Assembly (NCBI GenBank): GCA_036937835.1
Contig: CM072864.1
Coordinates: 583,501 to 647,500 of the forward strand
DNA length: 64,000 nt
Origin: Pampus argenteus
Taxonomy: Eukaryota; Chordata; Actinopteri; Scombriformes; Stromateidae
Direction of reading: 5' to 3'
Shown here: in pieces, positions 47,601 through 54,653 of the stretch
Numbering within the stretch: position 1 is the first letter of the stretch
Layout: each line of letters opens with the position of its first letter
Made by a program: the position numbers and the translations under genes
The notes under the pieces: generated by a model
Databases searched by the model: none
The model's input: only the letters and a program-made list of their open reading frames with translations
What the model was told of the DNA's origin: nothing

Positions 47601-50035
47601 TAACATTTTGTGAAATTGTATTGTGGTGATATGACCAGATAATTCATCCAAATTGTCTTCGGAAAGAGACTGCTTCACATTATTGTATTGTGAATTGAAT
47701 CTACATTCAATAAAGCAAACAGCATGTGGTGCCACAGCAAAAACTTTTACTGGAGATTTCACTTTTCAGATTTTCAGAACATTTGCAAAGATTTCTATAA
47801 ACATGTTTTCACTTTGTCATTATGGGTCTACAAAGCTCTTTGAGTTGTGTTATTGTAAGAGAGAAGAGTAGAAATCCTCCTTTATACTCTTACTGCTTCA
47901 GAAGGAAACCAAGACAAGACACTTGTGACCTGTGTGTTTGTTCAGGTGAAGATCCGCAGTGATGGCACTCGCTATGTGGCGAAGCGGCCCGTCAGAGATC
48001 GTCTGCTGAAGGCCAGAGCCATGAAGATCAGAGAGGAACGCAGTGGCATGACGACTGACGACGACGCTGCCAGTGAGATGAAACAGGTAGAGGAACAGAG
48101 AACAGATTATGAATGAAGAACTGGTACAAATTAAGCTGAAGCTGTCATATGCACACCTTGCTAGCACAGCATTGATTACACAGTGTGAGACTTTACTACT
48201 TTAAACCAGCAATAAACATTCTCCAAACTGCGCTCCAACAGGGCCGATACTGGAGCAAAGAGGAGAGGAAGCAGCAGCTGCTGAGAGCCAGAGAGTACCG
48301 ACGAAGAAGAGAGTTCATGATGCAGAGCCGCCTGGACTACCTCAGAGGAGACAGGTAAACACACCCAGCTGCTGATCTATAGGAAGGGTGAGGGCCCAGA
48401 CTGACTTCTCTCACGTGTTCAGTGTTAGCTAAGTAATTTTAGAATAGCTGAAGATGTGACAGCAACTATGGGAGCCCCTTCCTTCTCTTCTTTCTGTTCC
48501 CCTTCCTGCTCTTCGTGCTCCTCTTCCTGCTCCTCTTACTTCTACCATTCCTTCTCCCCTTCCTGCTCCTCTTCCTTCTCCTCTTCCTTCTCTTCTTCCT
48601 TCTCTTCTTCCTGCTCCCCTTCCTGCTCTTCTTCCTGCTCGTCTTGCTCCTCTTCCTGCTCCTCTTCCTGCTCTTCTTCCTGCTCATCGGCTTCTTCTCC
48701 TGCTCCTCTTCTTGCTCATCTTCCTGCTCTTCTTGCTCCTCTTCCTGCTTCCCTTCCTGCTCTTCTTCCTGCTCCTCTTCCTTCTCCTCTTCCTTCTCTT
48801 CTTCCTTCTCTTCTTCCTGCTCCCCTTCCTGCTCTTCTTCCTGCTCATATTGCTCCTCTTCCTGCTCCTCTTCCTGCTCTTCTTCCTGCTCCTCGGCTTC
48901 TTCTCCTGCTCCTCTTCTTGCTCATCTTCCTGCTCTTCTTGCTCCTCTTCCTGCTTCCCTTCCTGCTCTTCTTCCTGCTCCTCGGCTTCTCTTCCTGCTC
49001 CTCTTCTTGCTCATCTTCCTGCTCTTCTTGCTCCTCTTCCTGCTTATCGGCTTCTCTTCCTGCTCCTTTTCCTTCTCTTCTTCCTGCTTCTCTGCTTCCT
49101 TCTCTTCTTCCTGCTCATCTTCCTGCTCCCCTTCCCTCTTTTCTTCCTGCTCCTCATCCTTCTCTTCTTCCTGCTCCTCTTCCTTCTCTTCTTCCTGCTC
49201 TTCTTCCTGCTCCTCTTCTTTCTCTTCTTCCTGCTCTTCTTCCTGCTCCTCTTCCTTCTCTTCTTCCTGCTCCCCTTCCTGTGCGCCTTCCTTCTCTTCT
49301 TCCTGCTACTCTCCCTTCTCTTCTTCCTGCTCTTCTTCCTTCTCTTCTTCCTTCTTTTCTTCCTGCTTCCCTTCCTGCTCCTCTTCCTGCTTCCCTTCCT
49401 GCTCCTCTTCCTTCTCTTCTTCCTGCTCCTCTTCCTTCTCTTCTTCCTGCTACTCTTCCTTCTCATCTTCCTGCTCATCTTCCTTCTCTTCTTCCTGCTA
49501 CTCTTCCTTCTCTTCTTCCTGCTCTTCTTCCTTCTCTTCTTCCTGCTCCTCTTCCTTTTCTTCTTCCTGATCATCTTCATTCTCTTCTTCCTTGTTAGAT
49601 TTCCGCAATGCAAAATACATGATGACATTAGTCAAAGGTAAATATACACGTACCTCATGTACACATGACACGTGGTGCGTTGAAGTGCACACAGTGTGCC
49701 AACATGAAAACCCCTTATCACCCAGTCACTGTAAGTACAACCTTTAGATGACAACATACATCAGTGTCTAAATCAGATGACTCTTTGGTTTCTTTTCCAG
49801 GGACCCTTCATCATCAGCAGGGGGCGCTGAAGACCCTTGTTCATCCCAGCCTCACCCCCGACAGAGCTCCCCCAGCAACAACATCCTGTTAATGAGCCAG
49901 AAGAAGATCATGAAGAAGAGGAACCGCCGCATCCTCGACAACTGGATCACCATCCAGGAGCTGCTGGCTCATGGCTCAAGGTCTCCAGATGGAAAGAAGA
50001 TATACAACCCTCTGCTTTCTGTGACCACTGTGTGA
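22002..50035 (+). CDS. pdzrn4: pdzrn4-like gene, short (RING-less) isoform, 16 coding exons
   Basis: The product is a cytoplasmic PDZ scaffold of the LNX/PDZRN family. Exons: 22002-22061, 28368-28452, 29082-29307, 29423-29507, 29824-29922, 30288-30350, 33656-33757, 42104-42585, 42670-42862, 43655-44090, 44341-44737, 44837-44907, 47012-47355, 47946-48086, 48242-48354, 49801-50035. All junctions are GT-AG and the phases join without a break: 3132 nt, about 1043 residues. One PDZ domain lies at about residues 157-240. Conserved blocks follow: SNSQELDSGVGRT, HLEFKCRNILRAQKMQQLRE, SDGTRYVAKRPVRDRLLKAR, EERSGMTTDDD and the C-terminal VTTV. The start MGCNMCVV matches the short PDZRN4 isoform as I recall it. 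The RING and first PDZ exons of the long form are not in the window. The protein is longer than the roughly 780 residues I recall for the human short form, because of low-complexity insertions. PDZRN3 is the alternative; the mid-protein blocks fit PDZRN4 better. Confidence 0.9.
22608..22705 (+). repeat. dispersed repeat, copy A
   Basis: Shares about 90 bp with 32608-32705: AATGAACAGTGAACATGT, TGCTGTAATCATCCTCCT and ATCCCTTCATAA. Same orientation, moderately diverged. Family not known to me. Confidence 0.8.
24573..24650 (+). repeat. C-rich hexamer array (CACCCC)n
   Basis: Units CACCCC, CACTCC and CACCCG. The - strand is (GGGGTG)n, telomere-like and prone to quadruplex formation. Confidence 0.9.
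25117..25262 (-). mobile_element. L2-like LINE 3' tail, 5' truncated
   Basis: Reverse complement matches the end of the 45.5-46.65 kb element: tail ATTTGATTTGATTTGAT, preceded by AAATAAAATTT, CTCTGAGA and the GTCACTCCxTGTACAGATTG segment. Confidence 0.85.
26393..26650. mobile_element. hAT-like MITE, 258 bp
   Basis: Perfect 16-bp inverted ends TAGGGGTGTGACGAGA at both termini. No coding capacity. Flanking 8-mers (GTGAGTGT and CTGAATAC) match only partly, so the target duplication has decayed or the element is not hAT. Confidence 0.75.
26801..26854 (+). CDS. candidate 54-nt cassette exon in pdzrn4 intron 1
   Basis: A long pyrimidine tract ending CTCATTAG precedes 18 open codons (QKGWSNSLRPMDRHGNVK) and the donor AAG|GTAGAA. 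Entry and exit are both phase 0, so inclusion between exons 1 and 2 would keep the frame. I do not recognise the peptide in PDZRN proteins. Splice signals alone support this, so it may be a chance match. Confidence 0.25.
27730..27985. mobile_element. fragment of a dispersed hAT-like repeat
   Basis: Contains GTGATATGAGACTAGATATT, GGCTGCATTACAGTAAAGTG and the terminus CCATCCAGCCCTAG, phrases I recognise from an abundant fish repeat. The other terminus is not found. Confidence 0.5.
28368..28452 (+). CDS. pdzrn4: pdzrn4 coding exon 2 (eroded end of PDZ1)
   Basis: Encodes about residues 21-49, starting VRGRRPSQL and ending VRKTHKLKG. The acceptor is CTCTTCAG and the donor AAAG|GTAAAC, phase 0 to phase 1. 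In PDZRN4 proteins as I recall them, this place holds the end of PDZ1 (V-N-G-K-x-L-S-K-L near the start, S-K-E-P-L-V-I-Q-V-L-R-R at the end). Here only scattered identities remain (V-G, S-L, EPL, V-K, LKG) and about nine residues are missing, so an intact PDZ fold could not be completed. Confidence 0.75.
28805..28837 (+). repeat. homopolymer of 33 G in a pdzrn4 intron
   Basis: Uninterrupted G run on the coding strand 245 bases before exon 3. Such runs are rare, because they stall polymerases, and their length is often misread in sequencing. Confidence 0.95.
29030..29081 (+). repeat. 19-bp tandem repeat forming the exon 3 polypyrimidine tract
   Basis: About three copies of CCTCCTCCCCTCCTGCTGT, the last one truncated and ending in the acceptor AG. 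The splice acceptor is part of the repeat. Confidence 0.85.
29082..29307 (+). CDS. pdzrn4: pdzrn4 coding exon 3 (linker with His and Pro runs)
   Basis: Encodes about residues 49-124. It contains the conserved NATQTDISFQ block (family SGTQTDITF), then six histidines and a Pro/Ser-rich stretch, SPPSPPLPPLLGPYG, that resembles an SH3 ligand. The acceptor is CCCCTCAG|GTACA and the donor GAGTT|GTATGT is strong. The pyrimidine tract before the acceptor is itself a three-copy tandem repeat at about 29030-29081. Confidence 0.85.
29423..29507 (+). CDS. pdzrn4: pdzrn4 coding exon 4 (acidic linker)
   Basis: Encodes about residues 124-152: CVFEYNDPNDYFD then an acidic run ending EELEYE. It matches the family block with Y-D-P upstream of D-E-L-E-Y-E. 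The acceptor is CCCTCCAG|C and the donor GAG|GTGAGT. The exon enters in phase 2 and leaves in phase 0. Confidence 0.9.
29598..29678. repeat. (TTAG)n then (TTTG)n tetranucleotide tracts
   Basis: Seven GTTA units pass into about twelve GTTT units with one GATT interruption. Confidence 0.95.
29824..29922 (+). CDS. pdzrn4: pdzrn4 coding exon 5 (start of the PDZ domain)
   Basis: Encodes residues 153-185: EVELYKSSQQEKLGLTV then CYRTDNEEDLGIYVGE. LGLTV is the carboxylate-binding loop and the first core strand of the PDZ domain; IYVGE is the next strand. The acceptor is CTCCAG|GAG and the donor GAG|GTGATG. Length is 33 codons, phase 0 to 0, as expected for this family. Confidence 0.95.
30288..30350 (+). 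CDS. pdzrn4: pdzrn4 coding exon 6 (PDZ domain centre)
   Basis: Encodes residues 186-206, VNPNSIAAKNGRIREGDRIL then Q. This is the canonical G-R-I-x-x-G-D-R-I-L segment of the PDZ core. The acceptor is TGCTTCAG and the donor CAA|GTAAAC. Confidence 0.95.
31255..31862 (-). mobile_element. L2/Rex-like LINE relic, internally deleted
   Basis: The - strand shows RVPQGSVLGSILFI and NCYADDTRLY (reverse transcriptase palm motif), then jumps to ARAPSYLKDLIAPYYPTRTL and VVPRVSRSPTGGRAFIYQAP, the C-terminal region. The stretch between is deleted and stops interrupt it. Confidence 0.8.
31880..32530. repeat. dispersed repeat, reverse orientation to the 1.05-1.86 kb copy
   Basis: Contains one 29-bp unit (ACATGTCAGAGGTAAATCTA) and continues to GGTTGGGAACCACTGG and CTCCAGCAGCTACAACAGTA. 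A short piece of the far part recurs at 61105-61200. Confidence 0.75.
32608..32705 (+). repeat. dispersed repeat, copy B
   Basis: Matches 22608-22705 over about 90 bp in the same orientation, with an AAG insertion after CCATTAG. Confidence 0.8.
33656..33757 (+). CDS. pdzrn4: pdzrn4 coding exon 7 (PDZ domain end, donor inside satellite-like sequence)
   Basis: Encodes residues 207-240: INGMDIQNREEAVAILTRE followed by the last strand NFSLLLARPDIE. Its alpha-B helix completes the ligand groove. The acceptor is TTTGTAG|ATT. The donor GAG|GTGACA departs from the GTRAGT consensus, and its first 13 intronic bases match the adjacent satellite unit with one difference. Confidence 0.93.
33763..40418. 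repeat. 6.65-kb pentanucleotide satellite (ACACG/ACATG)n in pdzrn4 intron 7
   Basis: Built from ACATG and ACACG with ACACA and ACATA variants, often arranged as ACACAACACGACATAACATG. A block of ACAGG units lies at 39262-39300. From about 39440 ATACG/ATATG units become common and the array decays to 40418. The 5-bp register is kept from 33.77 to 38.55 kb. Open frames on the - strand (pentapeptide M-S-C-H-V and variants) exist because the 15-nt frame has no stop. Confidence 0.98.
40419..42103 (+). other. pdzrn4: remainder of pdzrn4 intron 7
   Basis: Holds the 362-bp tandem duplication and simple sequence. Between 41604 and 42103 nothing further is recognised except CAGA and CA microsatellites. 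Confidence 0.6.
40880..41603. repeat. 362-bp direct tandem duplication containing TG and GA tracts
   Basis: Unit: (TG)n, then CTTTCATACACACCAACCAA, a unique 100-bp part with GAGCTGTCGGTCAGATCTGC, then about 200 bp of GA/GACA-rich sequence. The GAGCTGTCGG copies are at 40936 and 41298. The two copies differ by very few bases, so the event is recent. Confidence 0.95.
42104..42585 (+). CDS. pdzrn4: pdzrn4 coding exon 8 (acidic low-complexity insert and conserved serine block)
   Basis: Encodes about residues 241-400. It begins NDNPVDPEEDMEL and runs through a Gly/Cys-rich part and an acidic tract rich in Asp, Glu and Lys (around 42300-42370). It then enters the conserved blocks SNSQELDSGVGRTDDSTR, ELSEHDLLGDQ and NTPGSTRKF, which are strong PDZRN4 signatures. 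The acceptor is CCCTCTCAG and the donor CCCAG|GTAGGA. The middle part looks expanded relative to the mammalian protein. Confidence 0.92.
42670..42862 (+). CDS. pdzrn4: pdzrn4 coding exon 9 (Pro/Ser repeat)
   Basis: Encodes about residues 401-465. The first third is an imperfect Pro-Ser-Pro-Arg repeat (PSPRPSPGLGPSPRPSPSS), followed by FLHLRELQLSSDSLPSLDW and a Gly-rich end with three His before Lys. The acceptor is TGCACCCAG and the donor AAG|GTACAT. The Pro repeat arises from a short GC-rich DNA repeat, so its length may vary between fish. Confidence 0.85.
43070..43490. mobile_element. LINE fragments in pdzrn4 intron 9
   Basis: At 43325-43490 the sequence matches the reverse transcriptase part of the 45.5-kb element (TTTAATAACTATATAAAACA, GCAGAAAAACTAGTCCATGC), + orientation. 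The part at 43070-43300 begins AGGCAAGTTTATTAGTACAG, which resembles an antisense LINE tail. Confidence 0.7.
43655..44090 (+). CDS. pdzrn4: pdzrn4 coding exon 10 (coiled-coil region)
   Basis: Encodes about residues 466-610. It contains MPGLTEEDCQRYQELLEVRC, a highly charged stretch predicted helical, then EMALIEEELRHLEFKCRNIL and RAQKMQQLRERCLKAWMMEE. These heptad-rich segments are the family's coiled coil. The acceptor is CCTGCAG and the donor GCAG|GTAACC; it leaves in phase 1. Confidence 0.95.
44341..44737 (+). CDS. pdzrn4: pdzrn4 coding exon 11
   Basis: Encodes about residues 611-743. It carries the family block HELSAINELPE, DKDSTSAYNTGGESCRST, then Pro/Leu/Arg-rich sequence of low conservation and the end SSVPSKFR. 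The acceptor is CCTTGTAG|GTTTG and the donor TTCAG|GTCTTC; GTCTTC is a weak donor, but the frame and the next exon support it. Confidence 0.9.
44837..44907 (+). CDS. pdzrn4: pdzrn4 coding exon 12
   Basis: Encodes about residues 743-766, (R)SLSREAGSSSRRGVADG, which continues KFR into the family motif KFRSLSR. Basic and serine-rich, a likely phosphorylation site (RSLS). The acceptor is CATCATCAG and the donor ACAG|GTATGA. Confidence 0.88.
45480..46652 (+). mobile_element. L2-like LINE, 5' truncated, in pdzrn4 intron 12
   Basis: The frame carries VSHGVPQGSVLGPLLFSLYM, then FHCYANNTQLYLS (palm YADD changed to YANN), NSDKTEVLVIGP, LGVVFDQDLSF and RLDYCNSLLSGCSNKSL. One stop separates 45724 from 45739 and another follows at 46182. 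A C-terminal part continues to 46592. The 3' end is AAATAAAATTTGATTTGATT. It is inserted in the sense orientation and is inactive. Confidence 0.88.
47012..47355 (+). CDS. pdzrn4: pdzrn4 coding exon 13
   Basis: Encodes about residues 766-881. Family landmarks are ESSPYLTRRHH, DHYHSCMTL and the closing RMEWK. Between them is a variable Arg/Glu and Ser/Pro-rich stretch. The acceptor is CTGTTGCAG and the donor AAG|GTAAAA. The preceding 2.1-kb intron hosts an L2-like LINE relic. Confidence 0.93.
47946..48086 (+). CDS. pdzrn4: pdzrn4 coding exon 14 (most conserved C-terminal block)
   Basis: Encodes residues 882-928, VKIRSDGTRYVAKRPVRDRL then LKARAMKIREERSGMTTDDD. The block is nearly invariant in the family. 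The acceptor is TTGTTCAG and the donor CAG|GTAGAG; 47 codons, phase 0 to 0. Confidence 0.95.
48242..48354 (+). CDS. pdzrn4: pdzrn4 coding exon 15
   Basis: Encodes about residues 929-966: GRYWSKEERKQQLLRAREYR then RRREFMMQSRLDYLRGD. It is strongly basic and helical. The acceptor is CCAACAG|GGC and the donor ACAG|GTAAAC. The intron after it carries the 1.1-kb pyrimidine array. Confidence 0.95.
48355..49800 (+). other. pdzrn4: pdzrn4 last intron
   Basis: 1.45 kb, mostly occupied by the pyrimidine array. About 200 bp of ordinary sequence separates the array from the final acceptor. Confidence 0.8.
48471..49597. repeat. 1.1-kb polypyrimidine minisatellite (CTTCCTGCTCCT-type)
   Basis: Units of 9-18 bp mixing CTTCCTGCTC, CTCTTCCTTCT and CTTCTTGCTC. 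Larger blocks near 48600-48740 recur near 48820-48960. The strand is almost pure pyrimidine apart from G in each CTGCTC. Confidence 0.95.
49801..50035 (+). CDS. pdzrn4: pdzrn4 final coding exon (C terminus, PDZ ligand)
   Basis: Encodes about residues 966-1043 and the TGA stop. It contains KIMKKRNRRILDNWITIQEL, then LAHGSRSPDGKKIYNPLLSV and the end TTV. The last four residues (VTTV) fit the class I PDZ ligand S/T-x-V, allowing self-association or partner binding. The acceptor is TCTTTTCCAG. Confidence 0.95.
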
Positions 50036-50870
50036 ACAGTGAACAGAAGCAAGACGGGAGGCGAATGAGACGCGTTTGGACACAAAAATACAAACCTGTA
50101 ATTGAAAGATAAGAGTTGAGGATTTTTCTGGAACAGATGGAAGACAATGAGCAGAGAGTTAAATAAATCAAAGAGGAAAATCTGCTTTAAATAATGTGTA
50201 CAAGCAGAATGAGAAAGAGAAGGAATATGCAAAAACATAAGCTGACAAATGAAAGGATGGAATAAAAGAAGTCTGCAGCAGCCTGAAAAGTTAAAGGAGC
50301 GCCCTAATCTGTTGATTTGGACATTTCATGTGGAAAAATTGCAGTAATTTAGCAAAATTGTCTCTCGCAAATATTGGAGGGATTTCTTACATTTGTATAA
50401 ATTATTGCAATTGTAAAATCACAGTTTCCTGGAGGGAGTGGATACACTTTCCCTGCGTGAACTACAGATGCAGAAAGGCTCAACAGAAAACGTAAATATG
50501 TCACTGTGGAGAAAAGATCTTTGAGACTTTGTGCCTGTTTTCATAGAAACATTGATAAATGTACAGAAATGTTTCACTGATCAGCTGCCTTTTTAATTCC
50601 CAGAATGCCTTGTGATCTCTCTCGGAGACTCAGCAGCATTTTGGGCCAATTTCTGCTTCTGTGAGAATATGCAGCTGTATTGATATTTATATGAGTAATG
50701 AAAAGCATGAATTAAGTACTGAATGTTGTGAAATATTGGACATCATTTTTAAATCTAAAGTAGTGAAGTGTAGAAAGTTTTGTGCAGACAAGTTTAGTTG
50801 TAAAATAAAACATGAAATGCTGAAGTAATTGATTTATAAATAAAGTGAAACCATCACATTTGAAGTTCTC
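50036..50870 (+). other. pdzrn4: pdzrn4 3' UTR (probable)
   Basis: Non-coding, A/T-rich sequence follows the stop and leads to AATAAA at 50839-50844. Cleavage is expected 10-30 bases further on. No other strong signal lies between the stop and this point. The boundary is inferred. Confidence 0.55.
50839..50844 (+). terminator. polyadenylation signal AATAAA for pdzrn4
   Basis: Canonical hexamer 804 bases after the pdzrn4 stop, followed by a G/T-containing stretch (TTGAAGTTCTCTCTGGTC) that could be the downstream element. Confidence 0.5.
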
Positions 50871-53800
50871 TCTGGTCTTTATTTGAGTCATAAAACTAAT
50901 GTTCATTTGACTCATCAGATGTCTCATATCAGACATGAACACAAACATATTAAACCTGTTTAACTTACAGTTGAAGCTGTAAGATGAATCATTTGTCATT
51001 TGTGTCAGACTTTCATATCGTGTCTCTAATGAATACCAATAGGAAATTTAGATTTTGAGTCTTTTTAATGAACATTTATGAGAGTTCAATAATGTCTTAT
51101 TGTATGTATTATTCATAGTTCAGCTGCGGTAGGAACCACACGCAGCAATAAAACAATAGAAGAAAAGACAAGTGCTGCAGTGTGTCTCGGGGTTTTTATA
51201 ATAACAGGATGCCATCAGTTGGACAAGCTGCTGGATAATTCACCTTATAAATAATGTTTATGTCATACGATAATAATGTGCTCCTCATCCACTCTTTGAT
51301 AGAGAGGGGATGAAATTAAATAGTAAATATTGTTCCCACTAATTTCAAAGAAGATTCGAGTTTGAAATATGACAGAACTTTATTTATTAGCTTAATTTGT
51401 TTTGTTTATGCAGTAGTAATAAAAATATCTAAATAAAAATATATCATGTCTCAGCAACATCACAAATTATTACCTAACAACACTTGAAATTTAAACTTCA
51501 TATGCAATATAACTCACATTAGTTTCGTCCACCACTGTTCATCACAGCCTTTTTATTTTTTTGTTATTTAATATTCATTTATTCAGTCTCGTTTAGATAA
51601 TTAAGATCTCCTTTCCAGACCTGAGAATTCATTAAACAGGAACACAATCAGCAGACAGAAACAATAACTATACAATAAACAAGGAATCACACACACTATC
51701 ATACATACATAATACAGGGTTTAACTGAAAAACTGCCCCTTCTTGCATTATTTCCTCTTGTTTGATTGAAAAACTACATGATAAATCTGATAGATCATGT
51801 TCAGGAGGAACTGTAGAGAATGATGACAATAAAAACCTTTAAGACGCTGTCAGTAATAGGTTTAGGTGGAAATAACAAGCCTGCCTTACATCATGATAGA
51901 TCACCTCTGAACTGCAGTCAGTCAAGATGAACCAGGTGATGTTGTTTACTATAAATATGATGAGGGTTGTGAAATGAATAGTGAGGTGAACGAATGACAC
52001 TGAAGGACCAGCTTTGACTGCAGAAGAGGTCTGATCAGATTCAGCAGTCTACACTGACACCTGCTGGTCCAGAAGCAGCTTTCACACGTCAACAAGAACT
52101 ATGTCCCCAAAAGTCCCAGTTCACTCAGAATGAAGGTTTACTGGTTCCTCGAGTCTCCAGGAGTCCAACGGGAGGCAGAGCCTTCATCTATCAGGCTCCT
52201 CTCCTGGTGAATCATCTTCAGGTTTAATCAGGGGGGCAGACACCCTCTCTATATTTAAGAGGAGGCGTAAAACTTTCCTTTTTGATAAGTCTTATAGTTA
52301 GTGCTGGCTCAGGCCTGCCTTGGACCAGTCTCTAGTTATGCTGCTATAATCCTAGACTGCTGGAGGACTTCCCATGATGCACTGAGCTCCGCTCTCCTCC
52401 ATCTGTATGCATTTATGTTCCATTAACACATAACTTGAGTCACTAACTTGACTCATCTGTCAGGACGCTGGTGATGGCGCCCACCTAGAGCCCAGTTCTA
52501 CTTGAGGTTTCATCCCATTAAAGAGACGTTTTTCTTTGTTGTGAAGCGCTTCCTCGTGTTGGCTCTCTGTAAATTAAAGACCTTTAAAGTGCTTTATGTG
52601 TAGTGTATCATAAGACAACCGTTGTTGGTGATTTGTCATGTTTGTGTGTAACTTTATCACAGAAAAGCAGACTTTTTAAATCCCATTTATCAACTTTTAA
52701 CTTTTTATTAAATAGGAAAACTTTCTACATGTCTATGTTCCTTTCGGATGTTGATGTTCTTCTTCTTAACCTCAAGGACACAATATATACTTTTCACAAG
52801 AAACATTAAAAAATGCATTTTCTTATTAAATAAATCATCACATTAAATGAAAGATTACCTTTCCAATCAGACGCGTTGTGAGTTTTCATTTAGCCATTTA
52901 GCCTGTCAATTCTTTCCAGGAATTAGCAATTTTGAAGTCATACAAATAGCCACAAATTCAAACAACCCCAGTATTATTTGCAAAGACTTTCCAACTTTGT
53001 ACAATTTCCACAATCTGGAAAAAAATTTAACATTGAAAAAACTGCTTGGAAATTAATTTGAAGAACTTCAACTGCACGAGAATAAAGTCATCGTCACTTA
53101 ACTCTAGCATTAAAATCTTTAAATTAATTACACATTGGGAATATTTCCCTTAAACCTGATAAGACCACACTGCAGAATCCATTGACACGTTACAAAATGT
53201 GCATTTTGTTCTTCATAGTAATATATGTATATTATATATATTAAGATGTGTGGTTGACATGACATCTTCCTCGCTCTCTGTACTCATCAACAAAATAAAA
53301 TGTTATTTTCTGTTCACAAACATTATGTTTTACTAAAAGCAGTTCACTCATAATCCAGTGTCTATATTGAGCTAACTAAACAAATTCATAAATATATTAC
53401 TATTTAATCATAATAACAATATGCATCATAAAAAAGACATTTTCCCCAGAGTTACACACATATTAGGGCCAGTCAGTAAAAACAGAAAAAAACTACAAAG
53501 CTTATAAAGTCACAGATTTACAAGAAATAAACTGATGAATGAACGGATTTAATGACTGAAGTTTTCCATACTGTGTAAAGCTGTGATCACATTCACATGC
53601 AGATCAATGCAGATCAATGCAGACTGACTTACTGACCGTAGGCAAGTATTAGGATTTAAATGTGTGACTTTAGCTGTAACTTTAGGCTGTTACACACTGG
53701 CTGCTACTGTATAACACACACACACACACACACACCTCTTCACACATCAGACTCGATAATCTGCTTTTTTATATGAAGAACTTTGCGTGAAGTGAAGTCA

Positions 53801-54159
53801 ATGTTGACAAGAAAACATTTTTCCGAGTTTATTTCTTGTAAATTTGTGACTTCATAATTTCATACATTTATGAGGCGTTTTTGTCGTAAATGTATGACTT
53901 TAATCTCAGAAAGCTTTTTTTGTTTATTTTATTTTGGGTTTTTTTTTGCTTAAAATGGCTCTAATATACTGTTGCACCACTGGAATCAACTTTTGGCTGA
54001 AAAGGTTGATTCTGTCATCAGCAGGTAAATGCTTTAGGTCAGTTTTTATTTTATTCCCTAAGAACTGTTTACTTTCTAATTCTACGTACACACAGACATT
54101 TTAGCTTTTTATTCCTATGACACTGAACCCATGAGTAACACAAACATCCAGTGAAGGGT
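50871..54159. other. region between convergent genes
   Basis: A/T-rich, with one LINE fragment (listed), a CA tract at 53716-53735 and nothing coding recognised. Part of it may be itpr3 3' UTR. Confidence 0.5.
52110..52595 (+). mobile_element. L2/Rex-like LINE 3' fragment
   Basis: Reads NEGLL, then VPRVSRSPTGGRAFIYQAPL, matching the 31.3-31.6 kb relic in the opposite orientation. It continues into the 3' UTR phrase ATGATGCACTGAGCTC and TCTACTTGAGGTTTCATCCC. It has no tail identical to the 46.6-kb element, so it is a different subfamily. Confidence 0.8.
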
Positions 54160-54165
54160 TTTATT
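54160..54165 (-). terminator. candidate polyadenylation signal for itpr3
   Basis: TTTATT on the + strand reads AATAAA on the - strand, about 370 bases after the itpr3 stop. Other hexamers follow near 54040-54050. Position is suggestive only. Confidence 0.3.
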
Positions 54166-54536
54166 GATGATCTGTAGTTCATAAATAGTGTTGTTCAGTT
54201 GACTAAAACAAGCTGGCAGGCAGAGTGAAAACACAACTGTAACCTACTATAGGTCACATTAGCTGGCATACTAAGCTAATGCAATGGAAAGAGAAAATCA
54301 ATCAGATGGATCAGTGATGGTATCAAAAAAAACTAAAGCTGATGACCTTCAATAGTATTACAATAATATATTTGTCATTTTTTAAGATTTTAATTTGTAG
54401 TCTGAAATGTTGCTTTTTCGTGGCTTTAGTGAGAAACGTGATTTTTATGTTTTATATCTCTGTTCTAGTGTTTCTATGTATTTTAACCATGTGAATGTCG
54501 AGCTGTATGGATCCATTCATGTCTGATAATATCTCT

Positions 54537-54653
54537 TTATGTTTTGTAGATCTGGTGGTTTCCTCCTGCAGCGCTGGGAGGAAGTGCAGTGTTGGCGCCC
54601 GCTTGGACATCTACAAAACCCATCCTCTGCCTCCTCTTCCTCTGCTCCGTCAT
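54537..54653 (-). CDS. itpr3: itpr3 last coding exon with extended tail
   Basis: Encodes MTEQRKRRQRMGFVDVQ and then 21 residues ending in HQIYKT before TAA. The first 17 positions match the ITPR3 end. From memory the mammalian protein stops about five residues after VDVQ, so this tail is different and longer. Acceptor CTGCAG|ATG. Confidence 0.92.
   Translation of the reverse strand: MTEQRKRRQRMGFVDVQAGANTALPPSAAGGNHQIYKT

Noticed and set aside
48456..49641. Leu/Phe/Ser-rich + strand and Arg/Lys-rich - strand frames
   Set aside because: They are translations of the pyrimidine array in the last pdzrn4 intron; several frames are open together and none has splice or start support.
54160..54165. 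Firm end of the itpr3 transcript
   Set aside because: Several AATAAA-like hexamers occur on the - strand here, and none can be chosen from sequence alone, so it is kept only as a weak candidate.
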